64,000 nucleotides of DNA from Isoetes taiwanensis (lineage: Eukaryota > Streptophyta > Lycopodiopsida > Isoetales > Isoetaceae): the NCBI GenBank assembly GCA_021234155.1, contig JAJEKV010000059.1, forward strand, positions 1,938,182 to 2,002,181, in the 5' to 3' direction. A model generated the notes under the pieces. That model was not told the origin of the DNA. It was given only the letters and a program-made list of their open reading frames with translations, and searched no databases. Below are positions 40,801-51,547 of the stretch, one piece after another (the first letter of the stretch is position 1; each line of letters opens with the position of its first letter). A program made the translations under genes and the position numbers.

Positions 40801-42186
40801 TCGTTCATTTTTCCATGCATTTAGCTAGTTCAATGCTCGACTAGGCAACATTCATGTCCCTTGTAAGGGGTACTCACATTTGAATTTCTAGATCTACAAC
40901 TTATTCATAACTTCATTTTACCTATATCTATGCATTAGTTTGAGATAGCGTTGTTGTTTGGTTTCTATTCATTTAATTTTATGCGCTTAGTTTATTTTCA
41001 AAGGTCTACTCATGCTTATTCACGATTATAATGGCATTCTATGTCCTATAGCATTCATTCATTAGAGAGCATATTTGTGACAGATATATCTCGTGCCTTG
41101 CTAATCCTATTAGTTCCTGGTGCATTTCGTTGTTCAATGTATCTTGGTTCTCAGGTCGTATGCTGCCAGCCTCGGTGTTTTCTTTTTCATTCGTTCTTTC
41201 AAATTATTTTATGTTAAGGTTTGCAGGTTCACGGTCTAGTTTCTTCGACGACATAGACGCTGGGGTTATTATCGGTCTCATAGGCGGTACAAGCGGCTAT
41301 CATGTCGATTCCCTCAACTGTTGCGGTTTTACAACTTCCCCCTCCTCTTGCCCGTCATTTCAACCCTAACTTTGCCCTCAGGAACCATGGCCTCAAACAC
41401 GACCCTGGCTTCTTAGACCTTGACCTCGACCCACACTCCTCCGTGAATTACTCTCATTACCTTTTCAGTGTACATAACATTCTCTCCTTTTCGCTATTTA
41501 GTGACGTTCCCCATGGTATTTCTTGAACCTACCATCTAACAAGTCTGGAACTTGACCTCGACCTCGGACTTGGAGCACGACCGCGTCGGTGCTTTGTACA
41601 CGCTCTATCTTAGGTTCTAGTTTCTTTCACATTTACCTTTCATATGTTTTGACTCTTTTTTGTTATTCCCAATTCAACATCTTCCTATTGGGTCCTTATC
41701 TATGCTGGGTACAGTCCTTTGAGATGGGTTTTTCTTGTTGGAGTACATTGGTCATGGTTGCATTGTAGAGAAGTTTTATATTTGGTTCTTCTATCCTAGT
41801 TCCTTTAGGTATTGTACCCAATTGCATTACTTGTTCTAGCTTGTTTGTTGTGGTTTTAAAGGGTTATAATATAGATTCTAGTTTGAACTTTTTGATCTTG
41901 GGACATTTTTTCGAAGTTTGCATATATTGGACATGGTTGACTCTTTTCATTAGGATTGTGTTGGAATCCGTTTGTTACGATTGTTGGGTGCCCTTTTTGG
42001 AGACGTTTTTGCTAGGAAATCTTTATTGTTTGCATTATACTAGCTTATATTCAGCCTGTTTTGACTCCTTCTTCCTTCTTTTGACTTGTGCTATGAAGCC
42101 TATTAGATATGTTGCGAGCAACGTCCTTTTTTCTTGCAGGGCTATATTCTGTTAACCACTTATTTTTTACTCCCTTACTTATTTTT
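37856..42186. other. Interior of the long family A element, left part
   Basis: Pyrimidine-rich, non-coding-looking sequence. A ~120-bp segment with 'cc.ttgct.ggg.gca', 'ttaccattatggttc' and 'cgactagg' occurs near 39250 and again near 40740. The block at 41225-41540 reappears, diverged, at 48088-48500 beyond the nested family X insert. Short frames show no known domain. Confidence 0.45.
41225..41540 (+). repeat. Diverged direct repeat pair within family A (partner 48088-48500)
   Basis: Both copies share 'caggttc.cggtctagtttctt', 'acgaccctggcttctt', 'gacctcgacccacactcc', 'ccgtga.t.actctca' and 'cc..atggtatt.cttga' in the same order. Divergence is substantial, with several indels. The duplication predates the family X insertion lying between the copies. 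Confidence 0.7.
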
Positions 42187-42803
42187 GGTTTGCCCCCGGA
42201 AGGAGGGGGCAAACCTTTGCTTATGTGTGTTGTTGGGAATATTCTAGGAATAATCTGATGACTGATCATTATATTGTCGGTCAGTTTTTACCTGTTGATC
42301 CGGTTCATACCTCATTCCGTGCGAGCTTCATACAGACGAAAAAGAGGAAGTTTTGAGTTTTGTGAAAGAAACAGAGCTCCTGGAAAATGCTCGAGTGAAA
42401 ATGCTATGGCGGCATGGACCGATTCGCACGAATCTAGAGGGGTTTCTCACAAGGCATATTAGGGTTCTTGCGGTGCAAGGAATCGCCATAACTTTCTTTG
42501 CAAGGTATCGCGGCCATGCATCATCCATAGGTCGCTGCCATAGCTTCTGCCAAGGATTTGCCAGCTTGCAAGATGTAGGTTTTTCTTGGTCTGCGGAAAA
42601 ACCCACTCGGAGCCCACAAACTGGTGTGCATACGCAGTCTGAGTTCAATAGAAGGGCTTCTCATATCGGCTTAGGGATTCATCACACTTTTCAAAAGCTC
42701 GCAAAACTGGCTCTCTGTAAGTAGGTACTTGTCCAGTAGCATCTATACTCTGTCCTGCATGAATTGTACTTAGGTAATTTATTTTCCTTGCTTCCATTGC
42801 AGT

Positions 42804-42950
42804 GGCGAAAAGGAAATGTGTCTTTGATGATCCTGCTTTCGAGATCCAAGAGCTAACAGCTCTCATAAGACAGGACATTCAGCTCTCAATGCAGCAATTA
42901 CTGAACTGCAGCAGCTCTGTGATGGTGAAAGTGAGAGTGTAAAGTATATT
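42804..42950 (+). pseudogene. Captured exon of an SYP3-type syntaxin (Golgi Qa-SNARE)
   Basis: After a splice-acceptor-like 'ttccattgcag' the sequence encodes AKRKCVFDDPAFEIQELTAL, matching the N-terminal block of plant SYP31/SYP32 syntaxins (S-V-FDDP-EIQELT), which act in ER-Golgi fusion. It continues IRQDI. A one-base shift then puts ALNAAITELQQLCDGESESV, the next family residues, in another frame. That frame runs without a stop into the PPR sequence downstream. Only this exon is present, so there is no SNARE helix or membrane anchor. Confidence 0.75.
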
Positions 42951-43244
42951 GGTGTGTTGCAATCAATCTATGCCCACTATAGTGAAGGCAATCTTGCCTT
43001 GGAATGTTTTGAAGAAATGCAACAACAGGGCTTAAGACCAAGTCGTATCACATTTTTGAGAGTCCTAAAGGCATGCTGTACTCTCATGACTGTAGAAGTA
43101 GGAAGATATATTCACGAACAAGTTGTTGAATCTGAATTTTGCTCTGATATTTCTATCAGAAATGCACTTGTAGATATGTATTCAAAATGTGGTAGCTTGG
43201 AGGAGGCGCATAAAGTCTTCAACAATCTGGAAATCGAAATGTGA
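42951..43244 (+). pseudogene. PPR-protein fragment 1
   Basis: Codes for PLS-type pentatricopeptide repeats, the organelle RNA-binding family greatly expanded in land plants. Motifs are EMQQQGLRPSRITFLRVLKA, then IHEQVV, then NALVDMYSKCGSLEEAHKVF. It breaks off at a stop (43242-43244) where the second copy reads on through NRNVISWGAM. It joins the upstream syntaxin frame directly. Fewer than three repeats remain, so it cannot be a working PPR protein. Confidence 0.88.
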
Positions 43245-43913
43245 TCTCATGGGGAGCAAATACATTTTTACTGATATTTCTTAGCATGTTGAAAGGTTGT
43301 TTTGTGTCATGCTGTATCACCGGTGTTGCAGACCACACTTTGGTTTGCAACGAATTTGCATAAGAGATGCCCAACAATCTTTTGTCTACTTTAAGAAAAT
43401 GCTGGAATTTTTTTACTTCTTGCACCTCTTTGAGCTTATAGTGTGTTGCCATTATTAAACTATTACCTAACTTGCAATTGCTCTGATTTGATGCTAAAGT
43501 TCATCTGAGTTCAGTGTGTTTTTCGCCCGCTTTCAGAAAGGTGCTGCAGCAGCCTTACATGATAACATAAGACATACAACAATTTGGAGAGCCAGTTTGG
43601 AAGGGCAAGTTTATCATTGATTTCAAGGTGTGTTAAATTACCTGCACTGTTTTGATTGATTTTCATATGATTTAGAAGATTGTGGAGTACGTTTTAATAA
43701 ATAGATTATTATCTAGGATTTTTGCTCATTTTATTTAGCGCAACATGTATAGTTCCTGCTGAAACACAAATGCAAAGTTTTGGATTATGTAGTGTTATGT
43801 TCTTTGCAATCTCTAGTTTCACACACAGGCTGGGATCTATCATACAAGTCCAAGTGTACCTAATGTCTAGAACGATTATTTAGCTTCTAGACTGCATTAT
43901 TTTCCTGCCAAAT

Positions 43914-44120
43914 TTGATGCGTAGAGTTCTTGAGCAATGGATATCAGGATCGGACGAACCCATTCCCATTTTTGGTTTGTGCTTGAGTTTGGCTGAAGCA
44001 AATGAAGCATTTAGCAAACTGGACAATCCAAATGATTCCAGTGGGATTATCAGAACTCATGTCAAGCTTGGACAAGCTGAAACTGCTTTGCAACTGTACA
44101 GAAGAGTATTTTTCTCATGA
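43914..44120 (+). pseudogene. PPR-protein fragment 2
   Basis: LAEANEAFSKLDNPN, then HVKLGQAETALQLYRRV, has the helix-turn-helix spacing of a PPR repeat (AHEVF.KLPNPN ... AALQLY). The piece lies just before PPR fragment 3 and in the right order, so both probably come from one captured gene. It ends at TGA (44118-44120). The match is weaker than for its neighbours. Confidence 0.6.
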
Positions 44121-44145
44121 GGACAAATCAGCAAGTATATTTATA

Positions 44146-44510
44146 TTGGTGTCTTCCAATCAATCTACGCCCACCATAGTGAAGGCAACCTTGCCTTGGA
44201 ATGTTTTGAAGAAATGCAACAACAGGGCTCAAGACCAAATCATATCACATTCTTGGGCATCCGGAAGGCATGTTGTACTGTCATGACTGTAGAAGTAGGA
44301 AGATATATTCACGAACAAGTTGTTAAATCTGAGTTTTGCTCTGATATTTCTATCAGAAATGCATTTGTAAATATGCATGCAAAATGTGGTAGCTTGGAGG
44401 AGGCACATAAACTCTTCAACAATCTGGACAATCGAAATGTGATCTCATGGGGAGCAATGAGCGCAGGTTATACCCAATATGGTAAGGGCATTTGCACTAT
44501 TATGGAATAA
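44146..44510 (+). pseudogene. PPR-protein fragment 3, near-duplicate of fragment 1
   Basis: A near-identical copy of 42951-43244 starting at 'ttggtgt.ttccaatcaatctacgccca'. It encodes the EMQQQGSRPNHITFLGI, IHEQVVKSEFCSDISIRNAF and KCGSLEEAHKLFNNL blocks and continues into NRNVISWGAMSAGYTQYGKG. A frameshift splits its beginning (near 44196). It extends further than fragment 1 and is presumably closer to the source gene. The duplication lies within one family X element. Confidence 0.88.
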
Positions 44511-46230
44511 AGCCATTGTACTATTTAGAGTTTGTAGATTCTCATAAATGTTTAATTTGATACTTTGATTAATTCCATATCATTCTCCTTAGGTTGTCTG
44601 GTCATACAAACAATATGTTTCATGCTGTAGTCTTATTGCTAGCATTTGGTCAGAACTTGGTTATTGACTTATCTTTTGTAGCTGCACATGAACTGCAACA
44701 TTGGCAGAGACCTCATGGCTATGTTTAGGTAGTCATGTTTGATCTACTTTGGAGATATCTTCCTTCAATTTCGATTCATTACCATTTTGATGAGCAGCAA
44801 ATGTTGCCTCAGATTTTACCATGTCTGATCCAAACTGGAGAATATGCGAGGAAATGGCTACCAAAGCTATCTTCACTGCTACAGGACGCATGGAATGATA
44901 AAGAGCGTTGGGGCTGGCATTAAAAAGAATTGGAGGAGAAATGCACTCTTAGAAAACCTCAAGTACCTTTGTTGTCACAGAAGAAATAATATCTGGCATA
45001 ATGTCTGGTATAAGTGGTCTGTTACATCAAAACATGGATGTGCATAAAGCAATAAGGGAAAAGAATTCTTTTCATGAGCAATAGAGGCTGGATCGTTAAA
45101 TTTTCTCCAACAAAGGGTTGATCCAACAACAGGTAATAGTTGATTGATAGAATGGAAGCCTATTCATATAGGAGTCTAACTTCCTGTTAGCTTCAAAGCT
45201 ACCATGTGGCAGACCCTTCAATATCTCCCACAGTGTATTCATTCTGCTAGATGCTTTACTTCAATGGCAAGTTTCCCATTTGAAAGGTGATATCATGTCC
45301 ATATTGGTAACTACAACAATTCTCTTATGCCTTCTCCGAAGAGTGCAATTTTATCTCTTGCACTTGAGACGTGGCTTGAGGATGTCGAAGAAACAACGAA
45401 GCCCATACGAACAGAGTTTGTTTAAGCCTGAAGGCCCCGGTATTTGATATGTTGTTTACAAGGATTCTTTTATATTATAAATATTGGGTGCCTTGCAAAT
45501 GAATTTTCAAAATTATGGGATTGGTTCTTTCTTCTATCTATATGTTTTTGGGTGGATATGGTCACACGATCAAACACGTTTACTAAATGTCCTTTTCTGG
45601 AGTTGGGAGAAGATATTTTTTAAAGCTACAAAACTTAGTAAGTATGCAATCATTTATTCATGTTTTTCTTTCATGTCAGCATGCCTTTGCAGATGGCTGT
45701 GTTGGCAACAAAAGGTTATAGTTGCAACATAGATGGCACCCTTGTATTACATCATCGAAGATACTCTAAGATGCAGTGGCAATAGCTATCATCCCTTTTT
45801 ATTTCAATTTTGTGCCTTATCCTTTTTTTCTTTTTTCCAACAACAAGATGGATTCTGAAGCATAGCCAAGGAGGATGGAGCACCCAAAGTTAATTTACAT
45901 TTTTTATTTGGGTTTTACTCTTTTCATATCTATGTAACATCTCTAATGTTGCAAATAAGAAAGGTTGCTTGTAACTACTTATTGTTCAATGTGCAATATA
46001 ATATTGTATGTATATGTATGTGTTCACATGTTGTTTGAAAACGACATGCATGGTCCAAAGTTCCACAACAAAAACATCTTTAAAATTCCAATGTTAACTT
46101 CTTCTCCACGTATAGTTAACATGAACCATTTTCCATCACATGAAACATAATATTTTCTTCTTACAACTTTAAACTAACAACCCTTTTGCATTGTTCTCAG
46201 AAACTATTATTTTTTAAGTTTTTATGCCTG
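44511..46230. other. Unassigned part of family X copy 3
   Basis: AT-rich DNA with short frames (for example near 44735-44923 and 45484-45732) that match nothing I recognise. It may include more captured exons and introns, since the region lies between the PPR pieces and a Helitron 3' end. Confidence 0.4.
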
Positions 46231-46232
46231 AC

Positions 46233-46263
46233 AAAAGCCCAGCAACGCTGGGCACTTTTCTAG
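46233..46263 (+). mobile_element. Helitron 3' terminus (plus orientation)
   Basis: AGCCCAGC-AAC-GCTGGG hairpin, then CACTTTTCTAG, then T. This is the same design as the ends at 10236 and 17163. The 5' end of this element was not found; it would have to lie upstream within family X copy 3, unless the element is truncated. Confidence 0.78.
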
Positions 46264-46381
46264 TATTAGTATATGCTAATTTGTCTCGCCCTTGATTTTT
46301 TCAAAACATTTTACTCTTTTTTTGATAAATTTAGAACTCAATGTATTTTGGCCTTATATTATTGATGTCTATATATGATAA

Positions 46382-46412
46382 CTAGAAGCAGTGCCCAACA
46401 TTGATGGGCAAC
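46382..46412 (-). mobile_element. Helitron 3' terminus (minus orientation)
   Basis: On the minus strand GCCCATCAATGTTGGGC folds into a hairpin followed by ACTGCTTCTAG and then T, the canonical end pointing left. It lies 118 bases from the plus-oriented end at 46263, so two Helitrons converge tail to tail. The body would extend to the right and would include the gypsy fragment at 46675-46835. Confidence 0.72.
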
Positions 46413-46674
46413 GCCTGGGTCAAGGGTTGAGTTTTGTAAATGTTGGAAACCTGTAACATGCATGCAGTAATTCTTGACATATTACTTAGAAGTGGTTGTC
46501 TAAGGTTGATGGGAATGTGCTATGAAACTTTTAAATGATTAGCCAGTGATGCGAACAAAAGAGATTGTAGTGTTGAGAATAGAAGAGATTATAGTGCTAC
46601 ACATTGCATCAATAGTAGATTGTAGTGCTGCACATTGAATCAAAAATTTTTAGTCCAAAATTCTATAATGTTCT

Positions 46675-46835
46675 CTAAAAAGAACGCAAAACAGTGACTG
46701 AAGATGGTCTAGGCCAACTTAAAGTTGCATGCACTTTGCTAGGATCTACTTTGAGACCTTCGCCGCAAACAATATGGCCTAAGTATTTAAATTCAGATTG
46801 AAAGAATATACTTTTCTTAGAATCAAGCCTGATGT
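46675..46835 (-). pseudogene. Ty3/gypsy reverse transcriptase fragment
   Basis: Encodes KSIFFQSEFKYLGHIVCGEG, then KVDPSKVHATLSWPRP and LRSF, the block after the YxDD motif in Ty3/gypsy transcriptases (EYLGHxVSxxGIxxDPxKI ... WPxPxxVxxLRSFLGL). It is a different family from the gypsy element at 56.8 kb, whose own block reads [20 protein letters not shown]. Only about 55 codons remain, bounded by a long T-run on one side. Probably carried by the minus-oriented Helitron. Confidence 0.8.
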
Positions 46836-47139
46836 TTTTTTTTTTTTTTTTTTTTGCAAATGAGAAAACACCTTTTGCAAATGCAAGTATACAATATAAG
46901 ATTATACAGTATGCAAATGGCATATGTAGACTAAGAACCTGCTTAGTATGTCACATGAAACATGTATCATTTCTGGCCACCTCACCCTCCATGCACAGAG
47001 GGCAAACCACCGTGCGTAGCACCTTGTTTGTTTTGCAATTATCCATCATTATTTGTTTTGCAATTATCCATCATTATGACTTATGTATAACCTTATCGAC
47101 GCTATTGGCTCCAAATAGTTTATGCATTATAGAGGTCGA

Positions 47140-47415
47140 ATTGTCCCTTGCTTATGAATCCACACTGCATTTATTCCTTTGCCTTTAAATATGGCTGTCG
47201 GATTGTCCTTTAGCCTTGAACTCGCATAGAATTTTTCTTTGCCCCTTAAAATGTGGTATCGATTTTTTCTTTTGACCTTGAACCCACCTTGCATCTTCTT
47301 TTGCTCCCTTAAGTGTAGTATTTAATGTTTATTTTTCAATGCCCTTGAACTCGCATTGCATCTTCTTTTGCTCCCTTCCTTTTTTAGTGTAGTATTTATG
47401 TTTCAATGCCTTGTA
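47140..47415 (+). repeat. Short tandem repeats, ~65-bp unit
   Basis: Three to four degenerate units sharing 'ccttgaactcgcattgcat', 'cttcttttgctccctt' and 'gtgtagtattta'. Similar phrases appear near 39580-39700 in the same host element. Non-coding. Confidence 0.6.
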
Positions 47416-48087
47416 ATCATAGCACATTTCATTTGGCCTTTAATTAGCTAGGTGTTGGTCAAGTAGTTGGGTATTGTCGTTTCTACATCCAGTTGTTTTT
47501 AGGGGTCTACAGGGGCACAATAGATTTTTTCTTTTCTTCACATTGGAAGTATTGGCTTGTTACCTTTTTCATGAGTTGTTGTTGATGCAGTCTCATAATA
47601 CAGGTAAATCACGTGGTCTCTAGGTCCCATTTAGGAGATTCTTATATTACACAAGCATCATCTTTGTTTTTGTATCCAGTTCACTCCATTTTTCCAGTTA
47701 TCTTCCTATGGTTCGGCATCTTTCTTTTATGGCATGGAAATTTTGTTTGGGCGGTCTTCTTTGTTGATATGCACATTGTCTTCCATGTTTCATGCGTATT
47801 CGGCTGGAGGCACTTGATTGTTGTCGTCCATATCCTCATTGCGACTTAACTTTGTTGGATTATACTTCCTTATTCTCCTTTTGAACATTGAATTGATTTT
47901 CCCTTACCATGTATTTTTGTCTCCTCTAGCCAATGTATTTTTGTCCTGTGTTTTTTGTTTGCATTGCTAGATTATATTGGGCATGTTAACTCCTTCATTT
48001 TTTCATTTGGGTTCGTTATCTGCTCCACATATTTTGGTTATCGTGTTGTACCGGCAGGCTGGATGTTGTTCTTTATGTTAGGGTATG

Positions 48088-48500
48088 TGCAGGCTCGTGG
48101 TCTAGTTTCTTCAATGACAGAGGCAATGCTGGTCTTATCAGTCTCTCGGCGATACAAATGACGAGATCTGCGTCAACTGGGGCAATTCTCTCGATCGTTG
48201 CGATTCTATTCCGTCTCCTTGCCCTCCATTTTAGCCATGCCTTGCTCTCCTGCACATGACCATGACCATGAACGCGACCCTGGTTTCTTTCAACCTAGTC
48301 CTCGATCCACATTCCTCCGTAATTTCCTCATGTTTATTTTTTGGCATACCACGTACACGACACTGCCATCTTTAGACCTCGTCTTCGACCCACACTCCAC
48401 CGTGACTCATTCTCACTTATTTTTTCGGCGTATATATCATTCCTTTTTCTTCTGGACATTCCATATGGTATTCCTTGATCCTGCCTCTCCAATTACGACC
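48088..48500 (+). repeat. Diverged direct repeat pair within family A (partner 41225-41540)
   Basis: Second copy of the block described at 41225. Landmarks include 'aggctcgtggtctagtttctt', 'gcgaccctggtttcttt' and 'gacccacactccaccgtga'. No intact frame. Confidence 0.7.
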
Positions 48501-49248
48501 CTGCCCTTGGTCTTCGCATGACAGACCTCTCCTTTAGCTTCGCTTATGCTTCCAACCGGTTTGTTTTCTCTCTATACTATTTAGCACATTCTTGTTACGT
48601 TTTCCCTTCGAGTTAGATGTATAATCTAGGTATTAGATATGATATTTTTGCATCCTTAGTCGTCTCTGTCTGACTTTGGCACGATAAAAACTTTTTGAAG
48701 GTGATGTGGATATTTTTTTGCGTAGATTCTTGCTACCCCATTGTTCATATGTAAATTTGTCTTTTTCAGAATTTTTTCGATTTTTCTCATATTTTATTTG
48801 AGGCATAGTTACATTAGGTGCATTCGGCAGTTTGATAAGAATGTGGTCTTTATCCCGGGTTTCCTGCTTGTTTTCTGCATTTATTAGGTTCCGGTGATTC
48901 TCGTCTTTTCATGGTGCTTATAGGCTTTGGATGTCGTTTTCATTGACCTGCCGCCATTTGTTTTTGTTTTATATTTCTCTTCGCCTGGTACTCATTCCGC
49001 TCATAGCAGCGGCGCGACAACAGCGGCGACTAGGGGTGTTTTCGTTGATCTAGCAGCATCTCGGTGTGTTCCAGATGATCTATCTCGGCGACACGGATGG
49101 TGGTGCTCCTCCTCGTCTCATATCCGTGACATTCAGCCAGAACTTCACCAGCAGCTTCAGTTGTCACGTCATTTAGGTCTATGAGAGTGGAGTTCTCTTC
49201 TTTTCGGCCGGTGTTGTGTGCGTATATCGCGAGTCCTCATCCCGAGAA

Positions 49249-50221
49249 TGCAGATCGATCCACACCGTAGGATCGATATTCTCGGGAGAGGACGAGCGAT
49301 ATATATTCGGGCCCTCGCTATCCCTCCTCATTCGGCGCTCTTCTCATAGCAGCATTGGGCAAACCCACCCGACCCTTCCATTTTCTTTCTTCTAAACCCA
49401 CCCGACCCTCCCGTTTTCTTCTTTCTCTTTTCTTCATCTTTTCAGATAGACATTGTTATCATTATTATTTGTTATTGTTATTATTGCGCCTGGCACGCGT
49501 GAAAAGCCCCTCCTTGTTATAGAGGTTTTTTGATAGCGTGGCACGCATGACCAGCCCCTCTGGAGGTTTTTTCTTTCATATTATTTCCAGTTATGTTATT
49601 TCAAGTTATTGTTGCGCCTGGCACGCGTGAAAACCCCTCCTTGTTATAGAGGTTTTTTGATCGCGTGGCACGCATGACCAGCCCCTTTGGAGGTTTTCTT
49701 TTTCTTCTTCTTTTTCTTTTTTCTGTTATTCTGTATTTTATGATTATGTCTTGCGGTGTTTGCATTTTTGTTCCTCTCTTCATTTTTCTGACCAGACTTA
49801 CGAGTGTTGGCATTTGTTTATTTTCAGGTGTTGTGCCTCGCAGGGATCGACCTTTTGCTCTCGGCATCACCTTCTTCTCCCACGCACCATCTTCACTGTT
49901 TTGTGCCCGACATCGGTACTTTCGGCAAACCCTCTGAGAACATTGGCGACCGTTTCTTATTAGGGTTTTCCCCGAAAACCCGAAAGGGCGGGGTTTTTTA
50001 TCCCGGTAAGAAGCTGTCGCCATTTTTCTCGCCTTGCCGCGTCCCACCATAGTGATATTTCATTCTTTTTTATGGGGTAGTCCGATATTGTTCCTATGGT
50101 CGGCTACCCCACTCACTTGACATATTCTCAAAGACCCAATGTACTGCTGCTATGATGAATGAGAAGCCTATCTATTTCGGCCGGTGTTGTGTGCGTATAT
50201 CGCGAGTCCTCATCCCGAGAA
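49249..50221 (-). mobile_element. Family A element, short copy (973 bp), head-to-tail with the long copy
   Basis: The first ~115 bases are nearly identical to the left end of the long copy (same hairpin and inverted repeat), and the last ~47 bases to its right end. The interior is unrelated. It abuts the long copy directly (GAGAA followed by TGCAG) and is followed by host copia sequence at 50222. Sharing only termini shows a DNA-type family and rules out LTRs. The interior is GC-richer, with no long convincing frame. Confidence 0.82.
49486..49700 (+). repeat. Two tandem ~128-bp units inside the short family A element
   Basis: The units at 49486 and 49614 share 'gcgcctggcacgcgtgaaaa', 'cccctccttgttatagaggt' and 'gcgtggcacgcatgaccagc' almost perfectly. 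Each contains inverted pairs (gaggtttttt and cctcc). Confidence 0.85.
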
Positions 50222-51514
50222 TCACCAATTGTTAAACTCACAAGTGTGAGAGTTTTATTGGCCATGGCAACTGCACAGAATTTAGAGCTACAACACATGG
50301 ACGTGAAGACTGCTTTTCTGAATGCTAAACTTGATGAGGATATCTACATGAAACAGCCACCTGGGTTTGAAGTTGGAGAAAATATGATTTGGAAGCTTAA
50401 CCGAGCAGTCTATGGACTTAAACAGGCCCCCAGAGAATGGCACTTGTGCATCGATAGTTTCCTTAGGGAACAGAATTTTGAGAAGCTCAAAAATGATGGT
50501 AATTTATATATGTACAAAGATCATGTCGATTTTTGTATTATAGCCCTTTATGTGGATGACTGCATTATGGCAGCAAACAACTTGAAAATATTAAAATTTT
50601 GCAAGCAGGTTCTACAAAACAGGTTTCATATGTCTGACCTAGGGGAATTGCAAAACTTCTTAGGAATTGAAGTGGTAAGAAACAGGAGCAAAGGAGAACT
50701 GACATTAAAACAAGGAAGGCATATTGATAATATGCTTAAGAGGTTTAATATGTCAGATGCAAATCCAATAAAGATTCCTATGGTGACAGGTCATAATTTG
50801 ACTGCAGATATACCTCTAAAAGAAAAGGAAATTCAGGAAATGGAGGTCATTCCTTATAGGGCTCTTATTGGATGTCTTTTATATGTTTCCAATAATACAC
50901 GACCTGACATCACTTATGGTGTAAACATCTTAAGTAGAAGGTGTCACAATCCTAGCAAAATGCATTGGCTGGCAGGAAAGAAAATTTTAAGGTATCTTAA
51001 AGGTACCAGAGATCATGAAATCAGGTTTTCACAAAGAGAATTAAAGCTGGAAGTGTATACAGATGCAGATTGGGGAGGTGATCAAAGTTTGAGAAAGTCC
51101 ACTTCAGGCTATGTGGTTTTTCTAGTAGGAGGAGCTATCTCTTGGAGAACAAAGAAGCAGAGTGTAGTGGCAATGTCTTCTGCAGAAGCAGAATATGCTG
51201 CTTCATCCTTGGTGTCAAAGGAAATAGCATGGCTTAGAAGGTTACTGGATGAATTAGGTTTCAAGCAAAATGATCCTACTACAATCTTGACAGATAGTCA
51301 AAGTTGTATAGCCATAGTTGAAAACCCTGTAGACCATGAAAAAACCAAACGTATAGAACTGAAGATGCATTTTATCAGGGATTTGGCTGAAAAGGGGATC
51401 ATAAAAATGGCATATGTGAATACTTCTAACCAGGTAGCAGATATATTTACAAAGGCTTTGCCTGAAAGCAAGTTTACCAAGTTTAAAGAAAGTTTAAATA
51501 TTCATGAAGCATAA
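50222..51514 (+). pseudogene. copia reverse transcriptase (main part) and RNase H
   Basis: Continues in register from 37740 with SPIVKLTSVRVLLAMA. Reverse transcriptase motifs follow: LQHMDVKTAFLNAKLDEDIY, WKLNRAVYGLKQAPREW, and the catalytic YVDD (near 50552) in ALYVDDCIM. The linker with RPDITYGVNILSR comes next, then RNase H with YTDADWGGD, SSAEAEY and LTDSQS. The C-terminus VADIFTKALPESKF is typical of copia. This part has no internal stop, so the coding sequence was intact here when the family A elements arrived. Open codons upstream of 50222 are insert sequence. Confidence 0.95.
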
Positions 51515-51547
51515 TATATTGTGCAATTTTATGTGATGAAGGAGAAA

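Larger units (their letters stand above)
42187..47026 (+). mobile_element. Family X rolling-circle-like element, copy 3 (4.8 kb, gene-carrying)
   Basis: Starts GGTTTGCCCCC after a T-run and ends GGGCAAACC, then ACC, a hairpin GTGC-GTA-GCAC and CTTG (47026) before TTTG. In this copy both inverted repeats carry the same changed pair (GGTTTGCCC with GGGCAAACC; other copies GGGTTGCCC with GGGCAACCC), so complementarity is kept. It contains a syntaxin exon, three PPR pieces, two Helitron 3' ends and a gypsy fragment. Confidence 0.83.
37741..49248 (-). mobile_element. Family A element, long copy (11.5 kb), inserted without target duplication
   Basis: The left end on the plus strand reads TGCAG, then a perfect hairpin ATCGATCC-ACACCGTA-GGATCGAT (37746-37769), then ATTCTCGGGAGAGGACGAGC. 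The right end (49204-49248) is the inverse of the latter (GCGAGTCCTCATCCCGAGAA). The inverted repeats are therefore asymmetrical: one at the very end, the other inside a terminal hairpin. The copia frame is restored exactly when the family A pair is removed (tat followed by tca gives ETYSPIV), so no target duplication was made; insertion is between two Ts. I set the strand so that the hairpin is 3'. No replicase seen. It holds internal repeats and the family X element at 42187. Confidence 0.8.

Noticed and set aside
46838-46856. Long T-run as a LINE poly-A end
   Set aside because: No LINE coding or target duplication adjoins it; it may be a slipped homopolymer within the captured gypsy piece.
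49249-50221. Reading family A as an LTR retrotransposon (repeat at both ends starting with TG)
   Set aside because: Only ~115 bases of one end and ~47 of the other are shared; the interior of the 973-bp copy is not repeated at 37856 onward, there is no primer-binding site, and no target duplication was made.
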